DNA of 64,000 nt from Latrodectus hesperus (taxonomy: Eukaryota; Arthropoda; Arachnida; Araneae; Theridiidae). This document shows, in pieces, positions 46,427 through 58,102 of the stretch (within the stretch, counting starts at the first letter, position 1; every line of letters begins with the position of its first letter). The notes below the pieces were generated by a model. It was given only the letters and a program-made list of their open reading frames with translations, had not been told where the DNA came from and ran no database searches. The position numbers were made by a program, and so were the translations under genes. The stretch lies in contig CM075860.1 in NCBI GenBank assembly GCA_037975125.1, forward strand, positions 46,597,543 to 46,661,542, read 5' to 3'.

Positions 46427-47440
46427 GACACTAGGATGGTGTAAACTTTAAAATGCAACTGGTTTAGTCCGATTATTTTTCCTAATAGCAAGTTTTGTTT
46501 GCTTTATTATAACGATAATCAACCACAAAATGAATAAGAATGACAAGCAAATTTTCGAACTAATCTCTCAGCATGATGCATAATTTAGAATCATTAGGCG
46601 CTGGTAGTAGGCCCGGCAGGTGTAAATAGACTAATAAGTAAATTTCACTTTGTGAATGATAGTGGGTGACGTCATTTAGCGTTTGTGTAACATGAACTAA
46701 TGCACAATTTTGACATTCGGTTGAATACCGTGTATTTCTAGTCAATAAAGAAAAATAAATCTTGTATTTTTTTAAAATATCAACAACCCTTGTTGTGTGA
46801 CTAATTATAATTGCTGAAGTTAGGTAAAAATTTGACACCTTTCAACGCTAAAAGTACTTATAGGTCTAGACATAAAGGAGAATTTTTCACAAATTGTATA
46901 TTAATGGTAAATCCTTCTTGAATGACAATCGTTAAATAAAGAAGTAAAAACTTAATGATATGTCTAACATCAAGCAACGTGAAAATGTCAGTTATATTAA
47001 TAATCTATAAAAGAAATTGTTCTATCTAAATATTGTGAAAGCAATGTATAAATCGGGATTACTCCAACTTTGTTCTACTAATCTTATTTTACGTGTGAGG
47101 ACTAACTTGGCGGGGAATTTATAATTTGAATTGATCATTTTGAAGTAGGGATTGAGTATTTGCAACATCAAGAGCATAAATTTGGCATTTTGATTCCCAT
47201 TACATTCATATACATCAAATTTGTTGCAAAGAAGATTAATATGAATCAGTAGGTTAAGAATAGGAAGTGACTGGTTCGATCATAGCTGTTATTTTCTGCT
47301 TGAAAGCAAGGAATGACCGTTTCGTCACGAGATTAATGGAAGTTTCTTATGATTTCTACCAAGAGGTATGTGAATCCAGTCCAGCCCTGGCTCGGAAATA
47401 AGTATTGATAGAATAATTGATACAATCACGCGAACTAAAT
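46427..47440. other. Intron 1, nothing firm recognised
   Basis: Weak tRNA-like trace near 47270 (gactggttcgatcatagctg) on the plus strand. No exon-like segment. Confidence 0.45.
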
Positions 47441-47791
47441 TTGGTATGGTTTTCTCGTTTAATGGTCATTCTTTTCACATAAGGGCCAATTAGCCAGTTA
47501 CTTATATTTAAAATTGTTTGATTTTTGCGTTTGTCGTTCGACGGTTATTTTTTGCACACGATGGCTAATTAGACCGGGACCTAAGGCTTAAAGTGGATTC
47601 TAAACATCCATATGATGGGATTCGAACTCACGACCTGTCGAATCGTGGGCAAGATCGCTAATCATTCGGCTACATTTAAAATGGATTCCGATGTAGTATA
47701 AACTTCCACGCTTGCAATGGGAATCAAATCCATTAACAATTAAACCGAAGCAGAGATGGGCAACTATTCGGTTGCCAATTCAACATCCAAA
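47441..47791 (-). repeat. F1 SINE split by a second F1 SINE, same orientation
   Basis: The outer copy is 47441-47514 (tcgtttaatggtcattcttt, gggccaattagcc) plus 47683-47791 (ggattccgatgtagtataaa, gggaatcaaatccatt, attcggttgccaattc). The inner copy, 47515-47673, is complete (tttgtcgttcgacggttatt through aatcattcggctac). Direct repeats atttaaaat at 47506-47514 and 47674-47682 bracket the inner copy. Confidence 0.85.
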
Positions 47792-48029
47792 ATCCGATAC
47801 TAAGTTCCATAATGGGAAAGGAATATTTATTTTAAATATTTAGTTTTCCATTTAAAAAACAACTGAGGAAGGATAGTTTTCTACAACTTCAGCTTAAATT
47901 TTTTTTACATCTAAAATTATTTGTTTATCCATGCAGACAAAGATGTTCTTGGAAAATTTCACAACTTCAATTTGTTGCTTAATTTCGACTCGATGAGCAA
48001 TATAATTTAAATCTCTCTCGTTAAAAGCT
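47792..48029. other. Intron 1, AT-rich
   Basis: Nothing recognised. Confidence 0.45.
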
Positions 48030-48260
48030 TCAACAATCAGCTGCATTAAAATACACAGTTGACTCTGGCGCAAATGGCAACAGGGTTGGAAAAACAAATG
48101 CTTCACGAGCAGCTGCTGTCATCGGAATTGCGCGGACAAAGATGGAGCCCAGATTAGCTTGAAGAGTGCTTCTTAACACAGGAAAACAGATGAATCGAGG
48201 ACAAATATCTGAAATGACCCAATGGTGAGTCACGTCTTTTTCGATGGGATTAATCGACAA
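48030..48260 (-). CDS. Unidentified 76-codon open frame in intron 1
   Basis: The stretch LRSTLQANLGSIFVRAIPMT followed by AAREAFVFPTLLPFAPESTV has a balanced composition, unlike surrounding intronic frames, and the DNA is less AT-rich. An overlapping frame continues downstream to about 47894. No family is recognised and no convincing splice pair was seen. Possibly a fragment of a retrocopy or transposon, or chance. Confidence 0.2.
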   Translation of the reverse strand: MSINPIEKDVTHHWVISDICPRFICFPVLRSTLQANLGSIFVRAIPMTAAAREAFVFPTLLPFAPESTVYFNAADC

Positions 48261-48670
48261 GATAACGCGAGACTGTTAAGACTGAAAAGAACAATAATTT
48301 ATCGCCGAAAAAACAAAAAGCATTAAAGTTTTACTTTGGTTATTTGAAAATAACCGCCACAATTTTTCAGAAATCTTAATTGAAATTTATACTTTTATGT
48401 GTCAACTTTTAATTTTCACTAAAATAAAAGGGTTCAGACGTTATTATAACAAGTTGCGTGAGGTTGCGATTTTATTTCATTTTTCTTGTTAAGAAAAATA
48501 CATCACCACATTACAAAAATATTGATGCGTATATATAAACAAAGTTTTATCTTTTTTAATATCAGTATTGAACTTTGACGATATTGGAAAAACGCCAACA
48601 TTTCGATTATCAAAGTACTTAAACATCACATTTTTTTCTACGTAAATCAAAATTTATAAAATTTTATAAG
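48261..48670. other. Intron 1, AT-rich
   Basis: Nothing recognised. Confidence 0.5.
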
Positions 48671-48678
48671 CATGACTT

Positions 48679-48928
48679 GGCACATGTGCCGTATATTCCA
48701 TGCGCCAACTTCTGAGATTGGTGAATTTTTGACGGATTTTCTTATCTGGCAACCTTGTTTTTGTTACGTCATACATATGGAGACCTATAAGAATTATGCA
48801 GAAAATTCTATTTTGGTAACCCTAGTATTTATGTCATCGAGTACGTCACGATACGTCATCTTGGCAACATTTCTTCATCGCCAAAAAAGTTCAGAATTTG
48901 GAATCGTGGATTATACGGCACCTGTGCC
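48679..48928. mobile_element. hAT-like MITE, copy D with exact 8-bp TSD
   Basis: ggcacatgtgccgtatattc at left and ggattatacggcacctgtgc (then c) at right. Flanked by identical 8-mers catgactt at 48671-48678 and 48929-48936. The core is shared with copies A-C. An 89-codon frame across it is incidental. Confidence 0.93.
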
Positions 48929-49901
48929 CATGACTTATTAAAAATGGAACTCGTTTTTATATAAATTCGACTCGAATATTGACAATTGTAACTAAAAATT
49001 AATAACTCATTTCATAAAATCTCGTGAATAAAATAAACTTATTCTGCGCTAATGTTCTTTCAAATAAAATGATAACATTTAAACTATACGATAAAACTAA
49101 GACATTCACATTTCAGATATAATGAAGATCTCCGCACAGAAAGTAAAATTGAATTATGATACAGCAAGTAACATCTTTTCAAATCCAATTTAAATCAATT
49201 TCTTTGGAAAAATTCGTCTAACATATCTATCTATAAGTCAACATAATTTGTATAATTACATAGTCATAAGTATTTTTACTGTTGTGTTACAGAAAAATGC
49301 AAAATATTTGATAAATGAAATCAAGAAAACTATTGTACGTTGCATCGAAAGGAAAATTTCGTAATCTAGACCGAAAAATATTTTCTGTGATTTTTATATT
49401 GCTTTATTCTCTCCTAAATTTAATTTTAAAAAATATATACAGAAAGTTTTTTTCTATCTTTCATTAAATTTTACTTACTTAAAAATTTCTAGCATTAGTA
49501 AAAATATGCAGTAATATTATCATTTTTTTTCATCTTTCATACTGCAGTACAATATAAATGAAAGCAAGCATTTTTAAATCTATATATTCTTAGTTTCTTA
49601 CCTATTTTGATATTAAAAAGTTGATATTTCATTAATAACGCATAAAACATTCAAACATCCGTACTGTTTAAAATTTATACTTCTGAAAAAGGCAAATTTA
49701 CAATAATCTTCAAACATGAATATGTATATTATTATGAAAAAAGAACAAATCAAATTTATCAAAACAACTCAAAATATTAATTATGCAAAATTAAGTTTTT
49801 CAGATATAATTCTTGTATTTTTACTTAACATTTATAAATATTACGAGATTATTATATGAAATGCTACAAAAAGTTTATAAAGAAATTTTATTTTAATTCC
49901 A
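48929..49901. other. Intron 1, AT-rich, nothing recognised
   Basis: No repeat or exon-like segment. Confidence 0.55.
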
Positions 49902-50161
49902 GCCGCCCAACTTGTCTAGTGGTCAGCGTTCCTGACTGCGGGTAGAGGGAGGTCCTGGGTTCGAATCCCGGTTCGGGGATGGATGTACTTTATCTATCCT
50001 GTCCTTTCCTTGTATGAATGAGATGTGAATGGTTGCCTACCCTATTAACGGGTATCAATAGCATATGTGAACTGAGGAAGTCGGACACCAAAATATGGTT
50101 CAGTTGGAAAAGTGGAGCAACGCACCCCATAATGCCAGTCTAGCTGGCACACGACAACAAC
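49902..50161 (+). repeat. SINE family F2, complete copy with TSD
   Basis: 260-bp copy with a tRNA-like head: ttgtctagtggtcagcgttc (A-box region) and gggttcgaatcccggttcgg (B-box). The body is tgtatgaatgagatgtgaat and ggtatcaatagcatatgtga. Exact 12-bp duplications attttaattcca lie at 49890-49901 and 50162-50173. Confidence 0.95.
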
Positions 50162-50760
50162 ATTTTAATTCCAAAAACATCAAAATAACTTATGAGAATA
50201 GACATAAAAAAGAATATAATTTCAAAATTTGGAAGATGATGGCGCAAATCCTAATTTGGAGATGCACGTTAGTTGTTTACATTAAAATAAGCCGTAATGC
50301 CTGAATGAATTCGAAGAAAGAATATTAAAAAACTGACTCAGCGCAAACAATTGATAGATGAAAGAGTTATCGGAATTTTATTACGCAAGGAAATTGCTGA
50401 AATTTAGTCCTTTAAAGAATATCAATTAAAATGTGTAAGCATATTTCTTGCAAAAAAAAATAACATCTTAAATAAGTCATCAAAAATTATAGTAGCTAAT
50501 TATTTCTGATAAAAGCTTCACAATTTAAATCTACATAATTTAATTTTTTAGAGAAAATTACTCAAATTCAAAACATTTTAAAAATGCAACGCATATTTTA
50601 AAATTCGTGATTTTAACTTTTTTTTAAAAATGTAGCAAGCATTGTTACAATAAAAGGCTATTTTTAAAGAAATCTTTCATGTAAATATTAGCATTACAAT
50701 AATATTACAAGAATTAATATATTAAGACCGATAAATAGTTTGCATATTGCTCTATCAGAT
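50162..50760. other. Intron 1, AT-rich
   Basis: Nothing recognised. Confidence 0.5.
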
Positions 50761-50925
50761 TTAGCCACAAGCTGCCCGCCGAACGATTAGTGACTGAAGC
50801 AGTTCGTGGGTTCGAATCCCATCTTGGATGTTCCTTGTGATACGGTTGTTTAAAGTGGATTCCGATTGTTCCAGTCTAATTTGACCTTGTATGCAAAAAA
50901 CGAGTTGAGTCACCAACAAATCAAA
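50761..50925 (+). repeat. SINE family F1, plus-strand copy
   Basis: gccgaacgattagtgactga, cagttcgtgggttcgaatcc and taaagtggattccgattgtt. One of only two F1 copies antisense to the myosin gene. Confidence 0.85.
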
Positions 50926-50954
50926 TCTATCGGATTTTGTAAACGAGTTGTCTT

Positions 50955-51115
50955 GTTTGTCGATCAAATCATAATTTTTTGCATGCAATGGCTAATATGA
51001 CCAGCACCTACAGTTTAAAGTGAATTCCGAACCAATAGTAACATCAATGTTCAAGATGGAATCCGAACCCATGAGCTGCTAAACCATAGAACGTTCGAAT
51101 GCCAGTTCGGCTTTG
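50955..51115 (-). repeat. SINE family F1 copy, inverted partner
   Basis: gtttgtcgatcaaatcataa, gaattccgaaccaatagtaa and gaatccgaacccatgagctg match F1. It faces the copy at 50761-50925 across about 30 bp. Confidence 0.82.
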
Positions 51116-52539
51116 TAGAAATATTAATTCAATCGAGAATTGGAACTTAAAATGTATTCTAAACATTTACTCAAAACAATAAGTCGAATCTACAAACGGT
51201 CTCACAAGTTACCCCTATCACGTGGACTAATTTAATTAGAGGCTACAATTTAAAAAAATGCATTCTAAACCACTTAATTATCAGGGACCATGAAAATAAA
51301 AATCATACTTTATGGAACTTAAGATCAAGATCTAAATTATATTGAGTCAATCCTAACTGAAATCCAATAAACACATCGGATTAAATTAATTACATCCAAC
51401 CCTATATTGTGTTTCAATAAAGTTGTTCCCATATAAGGAGAACTATATAGAGTATTAATATACATCAAATTATACCATCGACTAATCATTCAGTTACTAA
51501 CGTAGTTAACTTTAATTGGTTATACGAGAAATTATCCTCTTCCTAAAATTATTGACAGATTATTCGATAAGTCATAGTTCCTTCCAAGGTTGCTTCAAAA
51601 GTCCGATAAACTTAAAATGTAAATAATTATTACACGTAACCCTTCGATATCGTACTCAAAATAGTATAACATTAAGTCAACATAAATGTTATAAAACTTA
51701 TTATTTATATGATGTTTAAGTCTGACTATTTTAATAACAAGTTCAAACAAATTTGAAATATACCGCCTTTTCTACTAACAAAAAATCTTCAACTCCTATT
51801 TCAATAACAGAAATTATTAGATTGCTATAAATTAGTTAATCAAACTTTCGTTCCAATAAGTTTTGATCTACATAAATCATTCAATTTTTACAACCAAAAT
51901 TTCAATTTATAAAAGAAAACCATTTTCTTCAATCAAAATCAGTTTTCCAATTCCAATTACAAATATATTAAGTAAAAAAGGAAACAATATGCAATTATGC
52001 CGAATACAATATGGTCTGGTATTCAACAAATCACTTGTATCTAACAAAGCATGTGTAAGCATTTGCGAATATCAATCAAGCTAATAGAAAAATATAATAA
52101 TAAACTTAATTACAACGAAAATTTTGAATGGAATATAAATAGAACACGAAATAAAAATAGGCGATGTTTAAGAAACTTTATGAATTTCATAATACTAGAT
52201 CATAACAAAACTAAGATTACACAATTTAAAAGAAAAAGAGTTGAATTGTAGTAGTTTATTAAGAGAAAAACGATATTTAAATTCCGTAGTTTGACAACGA
52301 AATAAACATGGAAACCAACTTTACAAGCCAAATAAAACAGCCTTGGTTTTTTTTTTTTTTTTTTTACGGTTATGGGGCGATGCTGCAGATGTTAGTTGCA
52401 TTTTAATGAAGGAAGGAGGAAATATACTTTACGGCGCATTCTGACGCTTTTTTAACTTAACCCGATGAATATTTAAGTTAGTAATTATAAAAATTCTACA
52501 CCCTGAAAAATCATTTTTGATGGTACAACATAAAAAATT
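51116..52539. other. Intron 1, AT-rich with possible F1 debris
   Basis: Weak F1-like strings near 51140-51290 (aaaatgtattctaaac; aaatgcattctaaaccactt). A CArG box CCATATAAGG lies at 51429-51438 in a near-palindrome gttcccatataaggagaac. Confidence 0.4.
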
Positions 52540-52550
52540 TTCCTAACTCC

Positions 52551-52644
52551 CTTTTTTTCCCCAATGGCGGGCACAAGAGGGTTGAACCCTATGCCACAAC
52601 AAGGCCAGAGACTGCTACTCATTTGTCGTTTCCCAGCGGGCACC
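52551..52644 (-). repeat. Short retroposed RNA-like insertion with TSD
   Basis: 94 bp bracketed by direct repeats ttcctaactcc (52540-52550) and the same 11-mer at 52645-52655. Read on the minus strand it starts ggtgcccgctgggaaacgac, has ggttcaaccct resembling a B-box, and ends with an A-rich tail (ggggaaaaaaag). This looks like a retroposed small RNA or a very short SINE. Confidence 0.6.
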
Positions 52645-52655
52645 TTCCTAACTCC

Positions 52656-54759
52656 TTTGTTTGATAATGACTTGGAAATTTCAGCAAATTGTCAAATTTA
52701 AAAAAATAAAGGGATTATTTAATTTTTTTATGAAACAATTAGCAAACAAATTAATCAATGTTGTTATAAAGAAATAAGTCTATGTATTTTGTAACAGTAT
52801 GATACTACTAAGATCAAGATTTCATTTACATTGAAATCATGGGTTAAGATATAGTAAAATTTCTATTTGGAAAGTCACTGTATATATCCACTAATGTTAA
52901 AAAACTATCTTTGAATATTAGAAATAACTTAATCAGTTATCAGTTCAGCAATTTTGATAATAGCAATTGTTTCTTTAGACGTAATTTTACCGAATATTTT
53001 TGAAAGAATACACTTCGTGCATATTAATTATTAATTAGTTCATTATAATAAATTAGAGAGATAAACTACTCACATTTAAATTATATGTCACAACTTAAAA
53101 TGTAAGGAAGTTTATTCCATAATATTCTTAATTTTTATTGCCTTAAAAAGTAACCCAGTCGTTCTAGACCTTAAATTTATAATCGCATATCGAAAATCTC
53201 TAAAAACAGTAAAACACAAAAATTTTTAGAGAAATTCCAATGTTAATGATTCTATTTAATTTATGAATTTTTATGCGTATGAAAGCGAAATTGTCTAAAA
53301 TATTATAAAAATGGATGTGTATATATATTTCTGCGCTAACTACTTAATCGTCTTTGAACAAACAATTTAATCCGTTGCAACTTTGCTAGAAAAGATTTTA
53401 TAAAGGGGAAAAAACAGATAAAGATCATTTAAGAACCAATTGTAAAAGGATATAAATGTAAAAAATAAACGGGAATACTTGTTTATTCATTTCAGTTGTT
53501 GAAAAAAATAAAAGAAACTAAAGAGTTACTTATTTTACCACCAAGAACCGTAGTTCATTCAAAAATTTTTTACTCAAGATCGCTAAGCCTGCTAAGAATA
53601 GATGCGCCCCTTTTCTACGTTCGTTTGTTTACACATTGAACATCTGCGTAAGAAGGCTACAAACACAGGGGTTCCGCTGGAACAGAGGGTAAAGAACTAC
53701 AAACGGAGTATATATATTTCATTACCCACTTTCTTGTTCTAATATATTTGCAATTTTTATATTTTCTGTTAAAAACATTAAATAAACAAAAACAATTAGA
53801 AAAATTTTTTCTTTCAAAAATTTTATCTGCAAAAAGTATGATTTTAAAAATTCTTTTAAGCAACTTAGAAGTCAAAATAGTAAAACTTATACTCATATCT
53901 TAATTTGTAAATAATTAAAATAATTCTTCAAAAAAATTTTTAAATGATTGATAAAACACATTAAAAACTTTAAACAGTACAAAAATATATTTTTATTTTA
54001 ATATTTAAAATCTTGAGAGATACAAAAAAAAATTACAATTATTAAAATGTTTCAAATTTATACCATGAAATTATATTACCTATATTTTATACAAATATTA
54101 ACACATTTGTGTAAAAAAAATAAATTATAAGTTTTTTTTTCTTTCAAAAAGCCATTTTTAATTTTCAAATCTGGAATTTAAAGTCAAATTATGTAAGGTC
54201 TTTAAAGAGACATGTTTGACTTACATTAAAAAAGATAAATAATGGTATCCTTTTTACTTATAACTAAAATAATATAACTAATTTATTCAAATATTTTTCA
54301 AAATAAAATAGACAAATAACGAAAACTCATTTGGAAGATTTTGTTTTATAACAATGGAGTTGAAATTAATATTTCACATAATGAATTGCTTATAATTGTT
54401 ACTTATATCAAATTAAATATAAGAGTTGCTTCAAAAAGTGTAACTAATTAATCTTTAAATAATCGATTTTTTCTTTTTACTAAATTATTAAATAATTAAG
54501 TGTAATGATTTTGTTTATTTATAAATTATATTATAGTGTTTGTAATTTCTAAATTATTTATAAAATTTTAAAAATGTTAAGTTCTTTAATATTATCAAGA
54601 TCTAACTCATCTTTTTAATGTCTAAATTATTTATAAATAAATACAGCTAAAACTCATTAATATTTAGTGATGATGTGGGTAAATTTTTGAAATGAATAAT
54701 TGAAAAGAAATAGCATTTTTTATTTTTAAGAAGTACTTTAATCTTTATAAAATACTTTA
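52656..54759. other. Intron 1, AT-rich, nothing recognised
   Basis: A slightly less AT-rich spot near 53575-53710 has no motif I can name. Confidence 0.5.
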
Positions 54760-54815
54760 GAAATATATATATATATATAGAAATATATATAGAAATATAT
54801 ATATATATATATTGA
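54760..54815. repeat. (TA)n microsatellite with repeated gaaatata interruptions
   Basis: TA tracts separated by recurring atagaaatatatat units. Confidence 0.95.
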
Positions 54816-55544
54816 GAAATCTCTTAACAGTAATTATACATAATCTCTTAATATATAGAACAATTTCTCAGTGATATGAAAATATATTTCATTTATTAAA
54901 TCATAATTTAAAAAGATCATAAAAAGTAACTTAGCTTTTACTATATTGATGATCCTAGTAGAATAGAGACTTTTATAAAATTTAAAAAATTATAGAAAAT
55001 TATAGCTAAGAAATTAAGAAAACCGAACAAAATTACATAAATTATTCAATTTATTATCAGTTAAAGATTTAAAATTATATTCTTAACAAAAGAAATGTTT
55101 GCACTTAAAATTATACATGATTAATTAAATAAGGAATACTATTTTTGAAGCTGTTAAAAAGAATCTCAATATACAACACAATTTTTAAAGTTTATGTTTA
55201 GATACATAATCATAACATTTCATAAATGTTTCTGAAAGTGCTTCAATGCATAACCTTTAAAGTTTTACCCCTATGAAGAAATAATTTATACGATAAAAAA
55301 TTCAGCACAATTAAGATCCTGCATTTAAAAGTTTTTTTCTCTGCTCAGTTTTCAGATCTGCATTTTATTATTATTATTATTATAAGTCACTGAAAATAAG
55401 ATTAGAATAACTCAAGTTGAATAACAAAGTGTAAATGTTTTTATTATTTAAAAAATGCACAATTAAATTCACAATTTTAATAAATATTTTTAAAATGTAT
55501 CAATAAAAATTAAAGTACTATAGACACAAATAATGCATTTTACA
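54816..55544. other. Intron 1, AT-rich
   Basis: Nothing recognised. Confidence 0.55.
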
Positions 55545-55735
55545 TTTGGTTTGGTTGTCAATTATAGTCATTTTTTTGTACACCATAGCTGATAGAGACA
55601 TGTACCAACACAGTTTAAAGTGCAATCCAAACCATTACCAAACACATACTCTCAAAGTGGGAATCGAATCAACAAATTGTTAAACCGAAGGCCAGAACAC
55701 TAGCCATTCAACACAATTTTGGATCTCATAAACTT
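55545..55735 (-). repeat. SINE family F1 copy
   Basis: tttggtttggttgtcaatta, tttttttgtacaccatagct, agtgggaatcgaatcaacaa and tgttaaaccgaaggccagaa match F1; head at right. Confidence 0.82.
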
Positions 55736-58096
55736 AATATGCTAAAACTTCTTGCAAGAAAAAAATTTAAACTGCAAGGTCTTTATTTTCATAATTCCAT
55801 ACTGTCATGAAAAATTAAAAGAAAAAAAATTTTCTCATTTAAATATCAATAATCTTAAAAATTATATGCAAGCCTTCATTAAAGAATTCCTTTAATATGA
55901 CCAATAACTAAAATCTAATTTTTCAAAACTTAAATTTTGATTCATAAAAATTCAAACAAAGTATTAACTAATGAATTTTCTAATTTGTGATAACTTTTTC
56001 TTAAATATTTAAAAATCAAAATTAAATTAAACTTTCTTAAGAACTATGCATGATTTTTTCACATGCATCAAAATATCAAATATAATTAAGTTAACATGAA
56101 ACGAAGTACAAACTATTATTTGGGCCTCATTAGATAAATACAAATGATTCTGAGCAGTCATGAGTATAACAGATGAAGATTAATTATTACCCACAATGGA
56201 TTATAATTTGAAAAGTTTTTTTGGATAATGGGGCATTTATTCATTGTAAAAAATTGTCGGGGGGAACCAAGGTAGCAAGTAACTTTTACATCAAATGAAA
56301 TTTAATATTCAACTTATTTCATCAACAGTGGCTATAATTAAACAGGTTTAATTTTTAATTTTAGTAACTTTTTAAAAAATATGAATTCATTTAACCAGAA
56401 TGTACATTTTAAAATGAATTCTTAAGATTAACACTCATACTAAAGATGGACGTCGCAACATATTAACAATTAAAATAATAAATATTTGTTTACAGTAGTT
56501 AGCAACATGAGAATCTAACTTAGGAGTCATCACTATAAATTTTTTTAGCATAAAGACTACAGTAAATTCTAATATAACAGAAATCAATTTTAAAAGATGT
56601 TTTGTAGAACTAGGAACATTGTATGAATTTTTATTTAGCTTTGATTGGTATTTTCTTAGAACTACATAATGGGAGCTTCTAACATTCCTAACATCAAAAA
56701 AATTTAAGAGTGCATACTTATTTAATATCTTAGATCTTCTCTTATAATTTTGAATAGATTTAATTAAAAAAGCATAATTTTTCAAATTAATTTTGTCTAT
56801 TCAAAACATAATATATAATTAAAGAAAAATTCCAATCCTTAAAATATATTTAATTGTTATATAAAACAGAATAAATCTTGTAATTTAAGATTACAATTCA
56901 AATATCATTAACTTTGACTTATGTTAAACAATTCAATCCATTAATTAAAATATTGTTAAATTTGCATAATTATTTAAAATTAGGTCTATAAATTATACGA
57001 AGTATATATCTCCCAAGCCAACTTTTTAAAACCTAAAGTAAATATAAATTACAAGCATTCACATAGAAACTTATGTACCTGTATTTTACAATATAAATAC
57101 AATTGAATCCAATGCACAAAGTTCTTGTAAAAAAATACAAAGATAAAAAATTAGTAAAATTGGAAAAATAAAACTGGAAAAAAACTCATTATATTTCTTG
57201 AAAAAACTTTTTATTCAATAAACTCAATAAAAAAATACTAAAAGCCAATAGGTCTCAAGATTTTTGAAGATAACATATAGTAGAAACAAAATCCTGAATA
57301 AAGTATGAAATGTGAGATTTTCATTTAAGCAATCTCATTAATATTTCTCAGTTAAATCTGCCTTTCTTTCAGTGATTTCTTTATACTAATTACTTAAAGC
57401 ATTTATTTGAATTTGAAATTACTTCAAGTAAAATTTGACATTTTAATTTAAGAGCACAAATATCTCCTTTAAAATTTACTCATCAGTTTGATTTAAACCG
57501 TGTGAAAAGACAGATTTTTTTAAGTTAATGTTTCTTTACTGACTTAATAAATTATTTAATGATACAACTCAGAATTCTCACAAAGAAAAATATTTTTTTA
57601 TAAATTACTTTTCCATATATTTGTAATAAATTTCAGGCAATTTATTTAAATCTAATTATTCGAATTTTCCATGAAAAAAATAAACGATTATTAACAGAAG
57701 AACGATGAATTATACATGAAAAGAAAATTTTCATTAATCATAAAATTTAAACTTCTTTAAACTTCCACAAAATATTGACACGATTAAATTGTTAAAGAAA
57801 TTTTGAAAAGATTTAATTTCTTTTTAGTTTTAAGAAAGAAGATCTCATGGTAAAATCTTGAATAGTTCCACGAGAAAATTACGCATCACTAATTAAGCGC
57901 GAAAATTGATTGTTATGTTTTGGCAACCGCGTAAGAGTGACATGTACAAAATGACAGGTGGGCGGTGGTAGATAGGAATTTTTAATGGAAAAGAGAAAAA
58001 AACTAATGCAATCTTAGGCATTTTAATTATTCCTTATATTAATGGTAAAATATATCTGAAATATATTTTAGAAATATATGCATTTAAAAGCTAGAT
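55736..58096. other. Start of intron 1, AT-rich
   Basis: No repeat copy recognised. A less AT-rich spot at about 57920-57975 (ggcaaccgcgtaagagtgac, gacaggtgggcggtgg) lies 130 bp inside the intron and may be regulatory. The open frame at 56435-56785 is a translation of AT-rich DNA. Confidence 0.5.
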
Positions 58097-58102
58097 ACTT
58101 AC

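Larger units (their letters stand above)
10191..58102 (-). other. First coding intron of the myosin gene, about 47.9 kb
   Basis: Bounded by GTAAGT at 58097-58102 and TTTTCCAG at 10191 upward. It is mostly AT-rich DNA studded with SINEs, DNA transposons and microsatellites listed separately. No additional myosin-like coding segment was recognised in it. Less AT-rich islands near 14.2, 17.5, 21.8, 26.8, 35.2 and 43.5 kb stand out as possible control regions. Placement follows from the flanking exons. Confidence 0.93.

Noticed and set aside
48672..48941. 89-codon open frame, with similar frames at 17081-17368 and 35979-36197
   Set aside because: The shared 'protein' is the translation of the MITE family; copies differ by shifts and the frames start outside the elements.
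14280..51438. Four perfect CArG boxes (14280, 23348, 43547, 51429) as an SRF-site cluster
   Set aside because: With roughly 70 percent A+T (my assumption), about four CC(A/T)6GG sites are expected by chance in 64 kb. Only the extended 17-mer shared by two of them is kept as a finding.
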